Positions 23,585 to 32,891 of a DNA stretch of 40,699 nt are shown here, piece by piece. The notes beneath the pieces were generated by a model. The model worked only from the letters and a program-made list of their open reading frames with translations. It made no database searches and had not been told where the DNA came from. Both the position numbers and the translations under genes were made by a program. The stretch spans positions 1 through 40,699 of the forward strand of contig MGKT01000006.1 in assembly GCA_001794755.1 (NCBI GenBank). Direction: 5' to 3'. Positions within the stretch are counted from its first letter, which is position 1. Each line of letters starts with the position of its first letter. The DNA is from Candidatus Yanofskybacteria bacterium RIFCSPLOWO2_02_FULL_44_18 (GTDB lineage: Bacteria > Patescibacteriota > Minisyncoccia > 2-02-FULL-40-12 > GWA2-44-9).

Positions 23585-24043
23585 TTAATGCACATCGAGT
23601 ATCTTGTACTCGACCGTTCCTTTGGGTGTTTTTATTTCCAGAGTATCTTTTTTCTTGTGTCCTATAAACGCCTGACCCAGAGGCGATTCATTTGAAATTA
23701 AACCCTTGCCCGGATCGGATTCCGCCGCTCCGACTATGACGAATGTCCTTACTTCTCCGGATTTAGATTCGACTTTTACCGTCGAGCCCAGATCAACTTG
23801 GCCGCCGTTGTTTCTGTCGGAAAATATCACGGCCGAATCAATTAATCTCTTTAGTTCTTCGATTCTCCCCTCATTAAATGATTGAGCCTCCTTGGCCGCG
23901 TCAAATTCCGAATTCTCCGACAAGTCGCCGAGTTCTTTGGCTTCTTTAATTCTTGATGTTATTTCCGGTCTTATCGTATTGATTCTTTCCTCCATCTCCT
24001 TCTTCAACTTTTCTAATCCTTCCTTCGTGAGATACTGATTCAT
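23585..24043 (-). CDS. greA: Transcription elongation factor GreA
   Basis: The 152-residue protein starts MNQYLTKEGLEKLKKEM. The coiled coil carries GDLSENSEFDAAKE at about 38-52, with the acidic tip residues that stimulate RNA cleavage by backtracked polymerase. The C-terminal FKBP-like domain has LGSTVKV and ISNESPLGQAFIGHKKKD. Length is normal. A GATAAT-like box lies five bases before the ATG. It ends just upstream of the foreign operon's promoter. Confidence 0.95.
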   Translation of the reverse strand: MNQYLTKEGLEKLKKEMEERINTIRPEITSRIKEAKELGDLSENSEFDAAKEAQSFNEGRIEELKRLIDSAVIFSDRNNGGQVDLGSTVKVESKSGEVRTFVIVGAAESDPGKGLISNESPLGQAFIGHKKKDTLEIKTPKGTVEYKILDVH

Positions 24044-24065
24044 TTATCATTATCGCGTTTACATT

Positions 24066-24094
24066 AAATCCCTAGGCCGAGTGGGCAGGGATTT
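24066..24094. repeat. Inverted repeat between mrdA and greA
   Basis: AAATCCCT and AGGGATTT form a perfect 8-bp stem with a 13-base loop. No clear T-run follows on the minus strand, so it may be a weak terminator after mrdA or an operator of greA. Confidence 0.45.
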
Positions 24095-24177
24095 GAAAAG
24101 CAAAGGCGAATGTCTAGTTATATATTGCGTAATAATATATGCCAGTTTACAAAGATTGGCAATAGTTCTGTGGACAA

Positions 24178-26046
24178 TCACCTACTAAAGTACCACCTCA
24201 TGAACTCATGGGCGGTTCGGGTAGCGTAGCCCTCATTCGAGGTTGACCCTTCGACCAGGACGGTAATCGCAATTTCTGCATCGGTTGCCGGCGCAAATGC
24301 CGTAAATAACGCGTTTACCCTCTGGCCTTTTATAACCTCGGCCGTACCGGTTTTTGAGCCGACGCTGACCGGCAAATCCCGCAAAGACTTAGCCGTGCCG
24401 GACAAAACCGTTTCTTCCATGTCGCTCTTGATTTCATTTATAACATCGTCTGAAAAAGGTAATTTACCTAACGGTTCGGGGTGTTTAATTTCTATAACAT
24501 TGCCGGCAGTATCAATGATTCTATTGGCAATCCGGGGCTTATACGCGGTTCCTCCGTTGGCGATGGCGGAAACATATGTGTTTATCCACAGCGGCGTCAC
24601 CAGAAGATCCCCCTGGCCGATGGACGTGTTATACGTGTCGCCGAGATACCAACTCTCTCCCCTATTTTTTTCTTTCCAGTCCGGGGTGGGGACAAGCCCT
24701 TTCTCCTCGGCCGGAAGATCAATTCCCAAAATGGTATCCGCAAATGATTTTTTGAGATAATTTGATATCCTTTCAATTCCCAACCCTTTAATGTCTTTAA
24801 ATCCGCCTCCGGCGATGTAGAAATAAACATTGCATGAGTCGGCTATAGCCCGGCGCAGATTAAACAATCCGGTGTCGTGCCGCCAGTTTTTGAATATCGT
24901 AGGGGAAGAAGGGTCAAAAGGATTGGGCACGCTCAATTCCACGCAATCACGGATATTGTCCGTCGGCTCGAATATTTTTTCCTGCAGAGTCATGAGGCCA
25001 ATCATGGGCTTTATCGTCGAACCCGGGTTGTACAATCCACTGATGACCCGATTAAACAGCGGCCGCGATTTATTCTCAAACAATTTCTTGTAATCGGAAG
25101 CGGACAGACCTTCAACAAACAAGTTATTGTCATAAGAAGGAAAGCTGGCCATGGCTATCACCTCTCCCGTAGAAGGCTTCTGGACGATAGCCGCGCCCTT
25201 GTCCAGATTGGATGCTCTTAGAACTCCATAAAGTGTGTTGTAGAGCTGTTTTTGGGCGGCGTGGTCTATGTTTAGAACTACCGAACTGCCTATAACCGGA
25301 TCCTGCTGGTTATTCTCGCCGTCCTTGCTGAAAAATACCCGACCCTGCTCCCCTCTCAAATATTTTTCATATTCGCTTTCCAGGCCGGCTCGCCCGATTA
25401 AATCAGTCGGCTGATAATACGGGCCAGAAAGCTCGTCTTTGTTTACCTTTCCGGCATAGCCCAAAATTGAAGAAAATTGAGCTCCGCTTAAATACACCCT
25501 TTTCGTATTCGTTATGATATAAAATCCGGCTGGGTTTAAAAACTTTATCGCCAACACTTGTTCTTTGCTTAAACCTTTTGATACAAAAAAAACTGAATTT
25601 GATTTAATCGAATCATTTAAGGCCTGGTTTAAATTCTGAATTTCGATTCTCAATATATCCGACAATTTGGACATAAAATCCGCGTCGTCAACCGCCTTCT
25701 TGGCCTCATTGGACACAACCAGTAAATCGAAACTGGGCTCATTGGAAACAAGAGCCACCCCCGAGGAGTCATATATGATTCCCCTCGGCGCAGGAATTGA
25801 AAAATTGACCGATCGATTCCGGAAGGCCATGGCTGACAAACTATCGTGATCGACCAGGCTAATCTTGGCCGTGAAAGCATATATAATTCCAAAAAGCAGA
25901 AAAGACCCGATTGCCAGGAAATTAAAAACGTTGGGAGAAATGGGCTGTTCCAGATCGGTATGCTTGCTATTTGAGTCTAGCAGTGTTTCCTCCGGCGTTA
26001 CCCAGTCTTCAGTCGCCGTAATTTTGTATTCCTTGCCGTTTATCAT
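24178..26046 (-). CDS. mrdA: Penicillin-binding protein 2 (class B transpeptidase)
   Basis: The 622-residue protein has an N-terminal cytoplasmic part, one membrane helix (about 43-65), a dimerisation/pedestal domain (from RGIIYDSSGVALVSNEP), and a transpeptidase domain. Active-site motifs are STIK (about 343-346, catalytic Ser), SCN (about 403-405) and KTGT (about 565-568). It cross-links peptidoglycan during side-wall growth with the MreBCD complex. It overlaps mreD by 4 bp and is the last gene of the mreB-mreC-mreD-mrdA operon, which fits PBP2 rather than a division-specific PBP3. Confidence 0.93.
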   Translation of the reverse strand: MINGKEYKITATEDWVTPEETLLDSNSKHTDLEQPISPNVFNFLAIGSFLLFGIIYAFTAKISLVDHDSLSAMAFRNRSVNFSIPAPRGIIYDSSGVALVSNEPSFDLLVVSNEAKKAVDDADFMSKLSDILRIEIQNLNQALNDSIKSNSVFFVSKGLSKEQVLAIKFLNPAGFYIITNTKRVYLSGAQFSSILGYAGKVNKDELSGPYYQPTDLIGRAGLESEYEKYLRGEQGRVFFSKDGENNQQDPVIGSSVVLNIDHAAQKQLYNTLYGVLRASNLDKGAAIVQKPSTGEVIAMASFPSYDNNLFVEGLSASDYKKLFENKSRPLFNRVISGLYNPGSTIKPMIGLMTLQEKIFEPTDNIRDCVELSVPNPFDPSSPTIFKNWRHDTGLFNLRRAIADSCNVYFYIAGGGFKDIKGLGIERISNYLKKSFADTILGIDLPAEEKGLVPTPDWKEKNRGESWYLGDTYNTSIGQGDLLVTPLWINTYVSAIANGGTAYKPRIANRIIDTAGNVIEIKHPEPLGKLPFSDDVINEIKSDMEETVLSGTAKSLRDLPVSVGSKTGTAEVIKGQRVNALFTAFAPATDAEIAITVLVEGSTSNEGYATRTAHEFMRWYFSR

Positions 26047-26549
26047 TTCATTTTATTAATATTATACATCCGAAACAGAATATTAAACGCAATGAAGGCA
26101 TATATCTGAAATCCGAACGATAAATATTGATTCGGCCAGAAATCAAATCCGCCGGTTCTGAAAAAAATTAAAGACAGCAAAATAAAGCTATATTGGAAAA
26201 TAATTAACAGAACCAGGCCGATTATTGAAACAGCGGCATATCCGCTAATGCCGCGAACCGCTCTTGCCGCCGGCAGGGATACAACCTTGCCCAGAAAATA
26301 CATAGCGAATCCGGCTAAAGTTAAAGCCAAAGCCGACGTTCCCGGATGAAGACCGTGGCTTATTTCATAAATTAAGGCAACCATTACTGTGCCGATAACG
26401 GGCGCCGCTGAAAATCCGAAGTACATAAGCAGCGATATTAAAATTACATAGACGAGTTGATTGTCGGGAAATAAAAAAAGGCCTGGCAACAATATGTCGC
26501 CGATAAAAATACCGAGGATTAAAGCCAATATGATTAAAATTTTGGACAC
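26043..26549 (-). CDS. mreD: MreD-like rod-shape membrane protein
   Basis: The 168-residue protein has five to six hydrophobic helices and a conserved-looking loop with ISHGLHPGTSAL. Similarity to MreD is mainly by size, hydropathy and position between mreC and mrdA. It would bridge MreC and MreB in the elongation machinery. It overlaps mrdA by 4 bp, and its start codon meets the mreC stop. Confidence 0.75.
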   Translation of the reverse strand: MSKILIILALILGIFIGDILLPGLFLFPDNQLVYVILISLLMYFGFSAAPVIGTVMVALIYEISHGLHPGTSALALTLAGFAMYFLGKVVSLPAARAVRGISGYAAVSIIGLVLLIIFQYSFILLSLIFFRTGGFDFWPNQYLSFGFQIYAFIAFNILFRMYNINKMK

Positions 26550-27340
26550 TATCTATTTTGGCCGATTACAACAACCTTTCCGAACCGCACATCGCTGAAT
26601 GCCGGCCGGATTTTTACATCTTTAAAAACATGGGTTTTGCTCACACCAACGCTGGATACGGCGCCGATAATTAGGCCGGGCGGATACTGATCATCGCCGG
26701 TGGATATTACAATGTCCCCCTCTTTTATTTCATCGTCTTGAATTATAAGTTCGAAATTAATGGACCCGTTCCCAAGCCCCTTCGCCAAACCCGTCGTTTT
26801 CTCGTTCAGGACTCTGGAAGTAACCTGAATATTTACGTCATCAACGGCAGTTACCGTGCTGAAGCCATCATGGGCATTAGCGACTCGGCCGACAAGTACG
26901 CCGCTTTCCAAAACGACAATATCGCCTGCCTCAATGCCTGAGTCTGAACCCCGGTTAATTAGCCACCTGCCTTCAACCAGGGGGTTTCCTCCATAGATTC
27001 CGGCCGCTATCGTCTTTTCGCTTCCAAACCTCTTTTTTATATCCAAGGCGTTTCTTAACGCGTTGTTTTCCGATTTTAGCGATTCGATAGCAGCCCCTTG
27101 GCCTTGCAGAGATATAATTTTTTCTTTTAAGGAAATATTTTCATTGATAATGTCTTTTACGGCAAATATTTTCCGGCCGAATACTCTAATATAATCAAAA
27201 ACAACAAAAGCCCGGGAAGAAGATTCTTTAAAAACGGGCAGGGCGGGAGTTCTAATTACGGCGAAAACGGCCGTCCCGATGATGATAACTAGAATAACCG
27301 CAATCCAAATGATATTTCTTAATGTCTTATATGTATTCAC
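26549..27340 (-). CDS. mreC: Rod-shape-determining protein MreC
   Basis: Start is set at GTG 27340, which gives 263 residues and a 14-bp overlap with mreB. The longer frame starts with TTG at 27388 and overlaps mreB by 62 bp. After a membrane helix (about 8-30) comes a coiled coil (about 48-80). The MreC beta domains follow with GIYGGNPLVEGRWLINRGSD, SGVLVGRVANAHDGFSTVTA, VVISTGDDQYPPGLIIGAV and the closing FGKVVVI. It scaffolds the wall elongation complex outside the membrane. Confidence 0.9.
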   Translation of the reverse strand: MNTYKTLRNIIWIAVILVIIIGTAVFAVIRTPALPVFKESSSRAFVVFDYIRVFGRKIFAVKDIINENISLKEKIISLQGQGAAIESLKSENNALRNALDIKKRFGSEKTIAAGIYGGNPLVEGRWLINRGSDSGIEAGDIVVLESGVLVGRVANAHDGFSTVTAVDDVNIQVTSRVLNEKTTGLAKGLGNGSINFELIIQDDEIKEGDIVISTGDDQYPPGLIIGAVSSVGVSKTHVFKDVKIRPAFSDVRFGKVVVIGQNR

Positions 27341-28376
27341 CTTTATCAGTGGCGACAAGAACGCTCTTGAGCTGATCAATATTCTCAAGAACGAAACCGC
27401 AGCCGCGAGCTACGGCAGTTAAAGGATCATCAACAATTTTTACAAAAAGTTTGACTTCTTGAGCGATTAATCTATCCAAACCCAAAAGCAGGGCGCCACC
27501 GCCGGCCAGATATATGTTTCGGTTTATAAGATCAGCCGTTAATTCGGGTGGCGTTTCTTCAATCGTGCTTTTCACGGCGCCGACGATGCTGGAAATGGAT
27601 CTCTGCATCGCCTCTCTTAACTCTTCCGACGAAATCAATATCTCTCGAGGAAGACCGGAAACCAAATCTCTGCCCCGTACCCTCCCCTCCAATTCCTCTT
27701 CCAACGTATGAGCGGATCCGAGAGAAACTTTCAGAGATTCGGCCGTGGCATCGCCGATAAGCAAATTTCTTTCTTCTCTCAAATATCTCAAAATGTCGTC
27801 ATTGAGTTTGTCGCCAGCGATTCTTAAGGATCGAGAAGCAATCAGACCGCCCATTGAAATAACCGCCACCTCCGTCGTGCCGCCGCCGATGTCAACTATG
27901 ACATTGGCAACCGCCTCATGAATGGGAAGACGGGCCCCGATGGCCGCCGCCATCGGTTCCTCGATTAAATAAACTTCCCTTGCTCCCGCGTTATATGTTG
28001 CGTCTTCAACGGCCCTTTTTTCGACTTCCGTTACTCCTGACGGTATGCCGACAACAACGCGGGGCCGCGGAACGAGAGTAAAAGACTCCTGGTGGACCTT
28101 ATCAATAAAATACTTCAGCATCTGCTCGGTTACTTCAAAATCGGAAACCACGCCGGAAACCAGCGGCCGAGAAACCATAATGTAACCGGGAGTCCGGCCG
28201 ACCATTTTTTTAGCCTCCTCGCCGATGGCCAGTATCCTCCCCGTCTTTTGGTTTACGGCCACGATAGACGGTTCGTTTATGACAATGCCCTTTCCGCGAA
28301 CATAAACAAGGGTATTTGCCGTACCCAAATCAATTCCGATATCTTTTGACCAAAATCCGAATAGTTTATTGAGCAT
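27327..28376 (-). CDS. mreB: Rod-shape-determining protein MreB (actin-like)
   Basis: The 349-residue protein has the actin-like nucleotide-binding segments: DIGIDLGTANTLVYVRG (12-28), GIPSGVTEVEKRAV, EEPMAAAIGA, VDIGGGTTEVAVIS and LAGGGALLLGLDRLI. It polymerises under the membrane and guides PBP2-based wall synthesis. The set mreB-mreC-mreD-mrdA is complete here, so rod-type growth is likely. A promoter with TTGATT and TAGGAT lies upstream. Confidence 0.97.
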   Translation of the reverse strand: MLNKLFGFWSKDIGIDLGTANTLVYVRGKGIVINEPSIVAVNQKTGRILAIGEEAKKMVGRTPGYIMVSRPLVSGVVSDFEVTEQMLKYFIDKVHQESFTLVPRPRVVVGIPSGVTEVEKRAVEDATYNAGAREVYLIEEPMAAAIGARLPIHEAVANVIVDIGGGTTEVAVISMGGLIASRSLRIAGDKLNDDILRYLREERNLLIGDATAESLKVSLGSAHTLEEELEGRVRGRDLVSGLPREILISSEELREAMQRSISSIVGAVKSTIEETPPELTADLINRNIYLAGGGALLLGLDRLIAQEVKLFVKIVDDPLTAVARGCGFVLENIDQLKSVLVATDKGEYI

Positions 28377-28388
28377 TTAATCAAGGGC

Positions 28389-28417
28389 ATCCTAGCAGAA
28401 TACGCATTAACAATCAA
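28389..28417 (-). promoter_or_regulatory. Probable mreB promoter
   Basis: Minus-strand TTGATT (28412-28417), 17 bp, TAGGAT (28389-28394), then 12 bases to the ATG. Both hexamers differ from consensus at two positions. Confidence 0.45.
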
Positions 28418-28465
28418 AAAAACTCATTATGGAACGAGCTTAGAGTGAATTCTGTCTCAAGAAGT

Positions 28466-29551
28466 CTAAAATAACCGCGCCACATCCTTCACGGATATGT
28501 AGAGCATGAGGAGAATAAGGAGGGCGAATCCGATTGAGTTGATTGCCATTTCAATTTTCTTGCTTAGTGGGCGGCCTTTTATTTTTTCAATGCCTAACAG
28601 TAATATTCTTCCCCCATCGAGAGCCGGAAATGGAATGATGTTCAAGACTGCCAAATTCATGGAAATTAAGGCCACAAATTGAATTAAGTAATTGAAACCG
28701 ATTCGGGCGGCTTGGCCCGTTAATGTTGCTATCCCAATCGGGCCGGACACATCGCCCAGAAGTTTACCTTGTATGATAAGAGATTTAAGAAACAGCCAAT
28801 ATCCGTACACAGTGTTCAATAGTAGAACGCCGCTGTCTTTCAGGCCGCGCCATATAGCCTCATACCAAGGATATGAAACCACACCGGTTTGAATCAATGA
28901 AACTCCCAGCGCTCCCTCGCCTTGGGGCGGAGCCAACCTCGGTGTCACATTTTTTTCCACTACTTCTCCGCCTCTGGAAATCAACATCGTAATTTCTCTT
29001 CCGGAATTGATGGCTATGTATTCTTGAATTGTCTTTACGTCATTTAAATGAACCGTCGCGCCGTTTGCCTTAAATCCCTCGATTGCGTCCAATAACTGCA
29101 GACCGGCATTTTCGGCCGGGCTGTTCTTCGCAACATGGGCAATCTGTACCTGGATATCTCTGGCATTAGAATTGTTTAATTGGCTGTCCAATCCGATTCT
29201 CAGGCCAAGGGTATTGCCGAGCATCAGGAGAACCGCGGCCAGAATAAAATTCATTAATACTCCGGAAACAAGAACCATAAAACGGGAACGGACCGGTTTG
29301 GACGCGAAACTCCCCGGATTATCCCTGGCCTCCCCGTCTTCGCCCAATATTTTTACAAAACCGCCGAATGGTATCCAATTAATGGAATATGTCGTTTCGC
29401 CTTTCTTTACGCTCCAAAGCCGGGGCGGAAAACCGAATCCGAATTCTTCGACTTTCATTCCGGCCCGTTTGGCGAATACAAAATGGCCCAGCTCATGGAC
29501 TAGGATTAAAACCGCCAAAACTGCGATGAATATGATAGCCGTAATCATCAA
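28466..29551 (-). CDS. rseP: Site-2 protease RseP (M50 family)
   Basis: The 361-residue protein has HELGH in the first membrane helix (zinc ligands His19 and His23, catalytic Glu20), one PDZ-like region (about 140-215, GLQLLDAIEGFKANG), and PALDGGR with the third ligand Asp at about 312. It cleaves transmembrane substrates within the membrane, in many bacteria to release sigma factors or to remove signal-peptide remnants. Substrates are unknown here. Its start overlaps the end of frr by 4 bp. Confidence 0.93.
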   Translation of the reverse strand: MMITAIIFIAVLAVLILVHELGHFVFAKRAGMKVEEFGFGFPPRLWSVKKGETTYSINWIPFGGFVKILGEDGEARDNPGSFASKPVRSRFMVLVSGVLMNFILAAVLLMLGNTLGLRIGLDSQLNNSNARDIQVQIAHVAKNSPAENAGLQLLDAIEGFKANGATVHLNDVKTIQEYIAINSGREITMLISRGGEVVEKNVTPRLAPPQGEGALGVSLIQTGVVSYPWYEAIWRGLKDSGVLLLNTVYGYWLFLKSLIIQGKLLGDVSGPIGIATLTGQAARIGFNYLIQFVALISMNLAVLNIIPFPALDGGRILLLGIEKIKGRPLSKKIEMAINSIGFALLILLMLYISVKDVARLF

Positions 29552-30105
29552 CTGGTCATCAATTCCTGTTCTTTATTTTTACTCAACTCTTCAAGCCTTG
29601 AATTAACATCGTCAATAATTTTCTGGACCTCGTCTTTGGTCTTGTATAAATCATCCTCTCTCGCCTTTTTTTCTTTAACTTCAAGCTGGACCTTCTTTAA
29701 TATGTCTTCCCGTATCTGCCTGGCCCTGATTTTTGATTCTTCAATTTTTTGGCGTAGAAGTTTGATGAATTCCTTTCTTCTTTCTTCCGTCAAAGCTGGA
29801 AGAGTTAAGCGTATCCCGTTGCTGTCGGATACCGGATTCAAGGCCAGGGAGCTGTCTTTAATCGCTTTTTCAATCGCTGGAATGGCCTGTTTGTCCCAAG
29901 GCTGGATTAAAATCATCCTCGGCTCGGGAATTGTAATTGACGCCAATTCCTTTACGCGCATTTTCGTTCCCATATATTCGGCTTGTATATCTTCAACCAG
30001 AGAAGAATTAGCGCGGCCGGTGCGAATTGAGGCCACCTCATTTTTGGCATGCGAAACGACAGATTCAAAATCCGCCTTTTTTTGCTGAATTATGTCTTTA
30101 TACAC
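29548..30105 (-). CDS. frr: Ribosome recycling factor
   Basis: The 185-residue protein has the RRF start (YKDIIQQKKADFESVVSHAK), the RTGRANSSLVEDIQ helix, IPEPRMILIQPWDKQAI, NGIRLTLPALTEERRKEFIK and the long C-terminal helices. It separates ribosomal subunits after termination, with EF-G. The start is GTG at 30105, and a TATACT box with TG extension lies six bases upstream, so frr probably has its own promoter inside the holB-frr gap. Confidence 0.96.
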   Translation of the reverse strand: MYKDIIQQKKADFESVVSHAKNEVASIRTGRANSSLVEDIQAEYMGTKMRVKELASITIPEPRMILIQPWDKQAIPAIEKAIKDSSLALNPVSDSNGIRLTLPALTEERRKEFIKLLRQKIEESKIRARQIREDILKKVQLEVKEKKAREDDLYKTKDEVQKIIDDVNSRLEELSKNKEQELMTS

Positions 30106-30111
30106 GCGGTA

Positions 30112-30120
30112 AGTATATCA
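30112..30120 (-). promoter_or_regulatory. Extended -10 promoter of frr, probably leaderless
   Basis: Minus-strand TGA-TATACT is followed by exactly six bases and the GTG start at 30105. It spans the 16-bp gap after holB. Confidence 0.55.
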
Positions 30121-30121
30121 G

Positions 30122-30949
30122 CTATTGGATATTTATCAAAAAATTCTCAATCGCCAATTTGTGGTTATACTGGGGCTGGGATAATATCCGATGCAGTCCG
30201 AGAAGTCCTTTTAATATTTTCCGGTTATTTTGAAAATCCGCCGAGAAATAATTTATGCAGTCTTCTATTATATCCCCGTAATTGCCAGCATCAGACAATT
30301 TCTTGGCGTACTGGATTTTTTCAAAATCGCCCATTCCTAAAACTTTCTTAAATTCCAAAATACTTTTTTTGATTTCCTCGATAATATTTTTTTCAATAAT
30401 TGAAATGGCTTTGCCTATCCTTTTGCCGCTGATTTTTAATATAAAATCCTTGTCATTTTGGGATAATTTCCGCGAACTTAAATATGTCTCGATTTCCTCC
30501 GGACTTTGGCTATGAAAATTGACGGTATGGCATCTAGATTTGACCGTATCTAATAACAAAGCGGGTTTAGAGCTTACTAATATAATGACGGCGCTCTTGG
30601 GCAGCTCTTCAATTATTTTCAACAGGGCATTAGATGCTTCAACAGTCAGCATGTGGGCATCGTCAATTATTAAAAATCTATAGGGGCCGGCATGCGCCGA
30701 CAAAGAAAAAAAGTTTTTTATCTCTCTGGCCTCGTCAATGCCAATGCTCGAACCGTCGGATAATACGATTTTTAAATCGGGATCAAGGCCGAAAATACTT
30801 TTGTTTGCTTGAACATATATCTCTAGAGCGAATTTCTTTTTTCCTATCGCGTCCGGGCCTGCGAATATGTATGCATGCTCTAAATCGCCGTTCTTTACGG
30901 CCTTTTCAAAATACTTCTTTTGTTTTGAGTGCCCTATGATTGACTGCAT
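30122..30949 (-). CDS. holB: DNA polymerase III subunit delta' (clamp loader)
   Basis: The 275-residue protein starts MQSIIGHSKQKKYFEKAV, then HAYIFAGPDAIGKKKFALEI (a degenerate Walker A, as usual for delta'), LIIDDAHMLTVEASNALLKIIEELP and the SRCHTV arginine-finger segment. It lacks the zinc-cysteine cluster of dnaX. It works as the stator of the clamp loader with gamma (dnaX at 9832-10935). It overlaps murG by 16 bp. Confidence 0.88.
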   Translation of the reverse strand: MQSIIGHSKQKKYFEKAVKNGDLEHAYIFAGPDAIGKKKFALEIYVQANKSIFGLDPDLKIVLSDGSSIGIDEAREIKNFFSLSAHAGPYRFLIIDDAHMLTVEASNALLKIIEELPKSAVIILVSSKPALLLDTVKSRCHTVNFHSQSPEEIETYLSSRKLSQNDKDFILKISGKRIGKAISIIEKNIIEEIKKSILEFKKVLGMGDFEKIQYAKKLSDAGNYGDIIEDCINYFSADFQNNRKILKGLLGLHRILSQPQYNHKLAIENFLINIQ

Positions 30950-32052
30950 AATACCGAGGCAATTCTATCACCCGCGTCGGGCGTGGCAAATTCATTTATT
31001 TTTTGCCCGACTTCCTGGGCATTTTCAAGCAGACGGCCCAATTGAGAAATAAGAATGTTGGGCGTGAGGTTGGATTCTTCGATTACTACAGCGCCAAACT
31101 TGCTGAATTCCAGAGCGTTGACAACCTGATGATTTCCATTTGATTCGGATATGGGAATAATAACGGCGGGTTTGCCCATATTTGCTATCTCAAATATATT
31201 TGCCGCGCCGGCTCTGGATATAACAATGTCAGATGCGGCGTATGCTCTGGCCAAATCCGGTGTTGGCAAAAATGGAAGAGGGCGGTACCCGTTTTGAATC
31301 GCGGAATTTATTTCCGGGTTTTCCTTGCCCAGTTTGGATATGTATTCCTGAACATTTTTAATGTGGGCATCCCCGCACTGATGAATAATGTGGTAGCGCT
31401 GCAGCAATGAAGGCAGGGCTTCCAGAATTATGGAATTTATAACGCCCGCTCCTTGGCTGCCGCCGGTGACGAATACTATTTTTTTGGAGCCGTCGAAATT
31501 AAAAAAACGCAATGAATCGGATTTATCAGCCGTAAACAGTTCGCGGCGCGACGGATTTCCAGTTAGGATTGTTTTTTCTCTTTTAAAGAAAACTCCCGCC
31601 GACTTGAATGAAATGAAAACTTTCTTGGCCCATGAAGCGATAATCACATTGGCCCTTCCCGGCACCGAGTCGGATTCATGAGTGAAGACGGGTATAAAAT
31701 AGAGTCGGGCCGATAAGGCCGGAATAATGGAAGCGTACGAGCCCTTTGTGAATACCGCGTCAGGCATGTACCAATATATGTGCCAAAGGGATTGAATGAA
31801 AGCAACCGGAATTTTCAACAAATCGATGAAATTTAATACGCTAAAATAGCGGCGCCATTTAGCGCCCATTACAGATTTAAATTTCAAATTATTTTCGACG
31901 CAGGCCTGGCGAATGAATCTTCCCTCCCCTAAAACTCTCAAATCAATTTCAATGCTGTTTTGACGCGCAAATTCCTGAATTGCCTGGGCCACGGCAATCA
32001 GAGGAAAGATGTGGCCGCCAGTGCCGCCGCCGACTAATAAAATCCGTCTCAA
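30934..32052 (-). CDS. murG: UDP-GlcNAc:lipid I GlcNAc transferase MurG
   Basis: The 372-residue GT28 enzyme starts with the glycine loop GGGTGGHIFP (8-17). It contains FVTGGSQGAGVIN at the start of the second domain, then AASDIVISRAGAANIFEIANMGKPAVIIPISES with the UDP-GlcNAc-binding residues, and NHQVVNALEF. It makes lipid II at the inner membrane face. It overlaps the GerMN gene by 4 bp and holB by 16 bp. Confidence 0.95.
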   Translation of the reverse strand: MRRILLVGGGTGGHIFPLIAVAQAIQEFARQNSIEIDLRVLGEGRFIRQACVENNLKFKSVMGAKWRRYFSVLNFIDLLKIPVAFIQSLWHIYWYMPDAVFTKGSYASIIPALSARLYFIPVFTHESDSVPGRANVIIASWAKKVFISFKSAGVFFKREKTILTGNPSRRELFTADKSDSLRFFNFDGSKKIVFVTGGSQGAGVINSIILEALPSLLQRYHIIHQCGDAHIKNVQEYISKLGKENPEINSAIQNGYRPLPFLPTPDLARAYAASDIVISRAGAANIFEIANMGKPAVIIPISESNGNHQVVNALEFSKFGAVVIEESNLTPNILISQLGRLLENAQEVGQKINEFATPDAGDRIASVLCSQS

Positions 32053-32891
32053 GGCTGTAATATGTCTTCAGTTCTTCCGTTAATTGATATAACCACTTTC
32101 TTGACCGATGAGAATTGCTTTAATGTCTGAGTTATTTGGGCGACAATAGCCTGAACCCGGCAGGAGCCGCCGACGCCAGCCTCAAGGGTATCGTCAAAAT
32201 CAGCCGTTATGACTCCGCCCTCGAGAACAAGGCTGTTAATCTTAACTCCCTGATTGATGCTCGTTCTATATCCGTCCTCATATTCCTTAGAGTCAACGCC
32301 AATTAAAAGCTCCTCGAGGGCGGCTCTGGCCGGAGTCGTGGTTTTTGGAATGCGGCGGGAAATAGCGTAGACATTAGAACAATTTAACATATTGGGATCC
32401 TTCTTTTCATTGGAAAAATATGCTTTTACGGTCTGGGACTGGACATCGGCAAACTTAATCGCCACAACTACTTTGTTTATTTCTGTTCCGTCCTTAGCGG
32501 AGTATTCAAAGACTTCAACCGAGCCGGAATCGAACTTGGGGACCGAGTAGTTGATAGTGACTTTAAACGGGCGGAACTCGCCGATGTCTCCTGTTCCGGC
32601 ATCGGTCATGGCATGACGCTCAAGAAGCAGTGATCCGTCGCCGTCTTTTATTCTGTAGGCAAATGTCGCTTCAAAAACCCTCGCTTCACCTTCAATAACT
32701 AAAGGCAGTCCGACAGTGTCGCCCGGCTGGGGTTTACTGACTGAAATATTGGGTTCATTTGTCGGTGTCGGCGTGGCGGTGACACTCGGTGAAGGGCTTT
32801 GGCCTTGCTTATCAGCCAGAAAATCAAGACTCAAAAGTATGCCGATGCCGAAGATGATAATAATCGCTATTGTAAGAATTAATTTCCCCAT
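32049..32891 (-). CDS. Membrane-anchored Gmad2-GerMN protein
   Basis: The 280-residue protein has an N-terminal membrane helix (about 4-24), a Pro/Thr-rich linker, an Ig-like Gmad2 domain (about 48-150, NISVSKPQPGDTVGLPLVIE then GEFRPFKVTINYSVP) and a GerMN domain (about 155-278, TTTPARAALEELLIGV, GVKINSLVLEGGVITADFDD, VQAIVAQITQTLKQF, INGRTED). This pairing is known from spore-germination-related and other envelope proteins; no spores are implied. It probably acts at the outer membrane face, perhaps in wall binding. It overlaps VKOR by 13 bp and murG by 4 bp. Confidence 0.85.
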   Translation of the reverse strand: MGKLILTIAIIIIFGIGILLSLDFLADKQGQSPSPSVTATPTPTNEPNISVSKPQPGDTVGLPLVIEGEARVFEATFAYRIKDGDGSLLLERHAMTDAGTGDIGEFRPFKVTINYSVPKFDSGSVEVFEYSAKDGTEINKVVVAIKFADVQSQTVKAYFSNEKKDPNMLNCSNVYAISRRIPKTTTPARAALEELLIGVDSKEYEDGYRTSINQGVKINSLVLEGGVITADFDDTLEAGVGGSCRVQAIVAQITQTLKQFSSVKKVVISINGRTEDILQP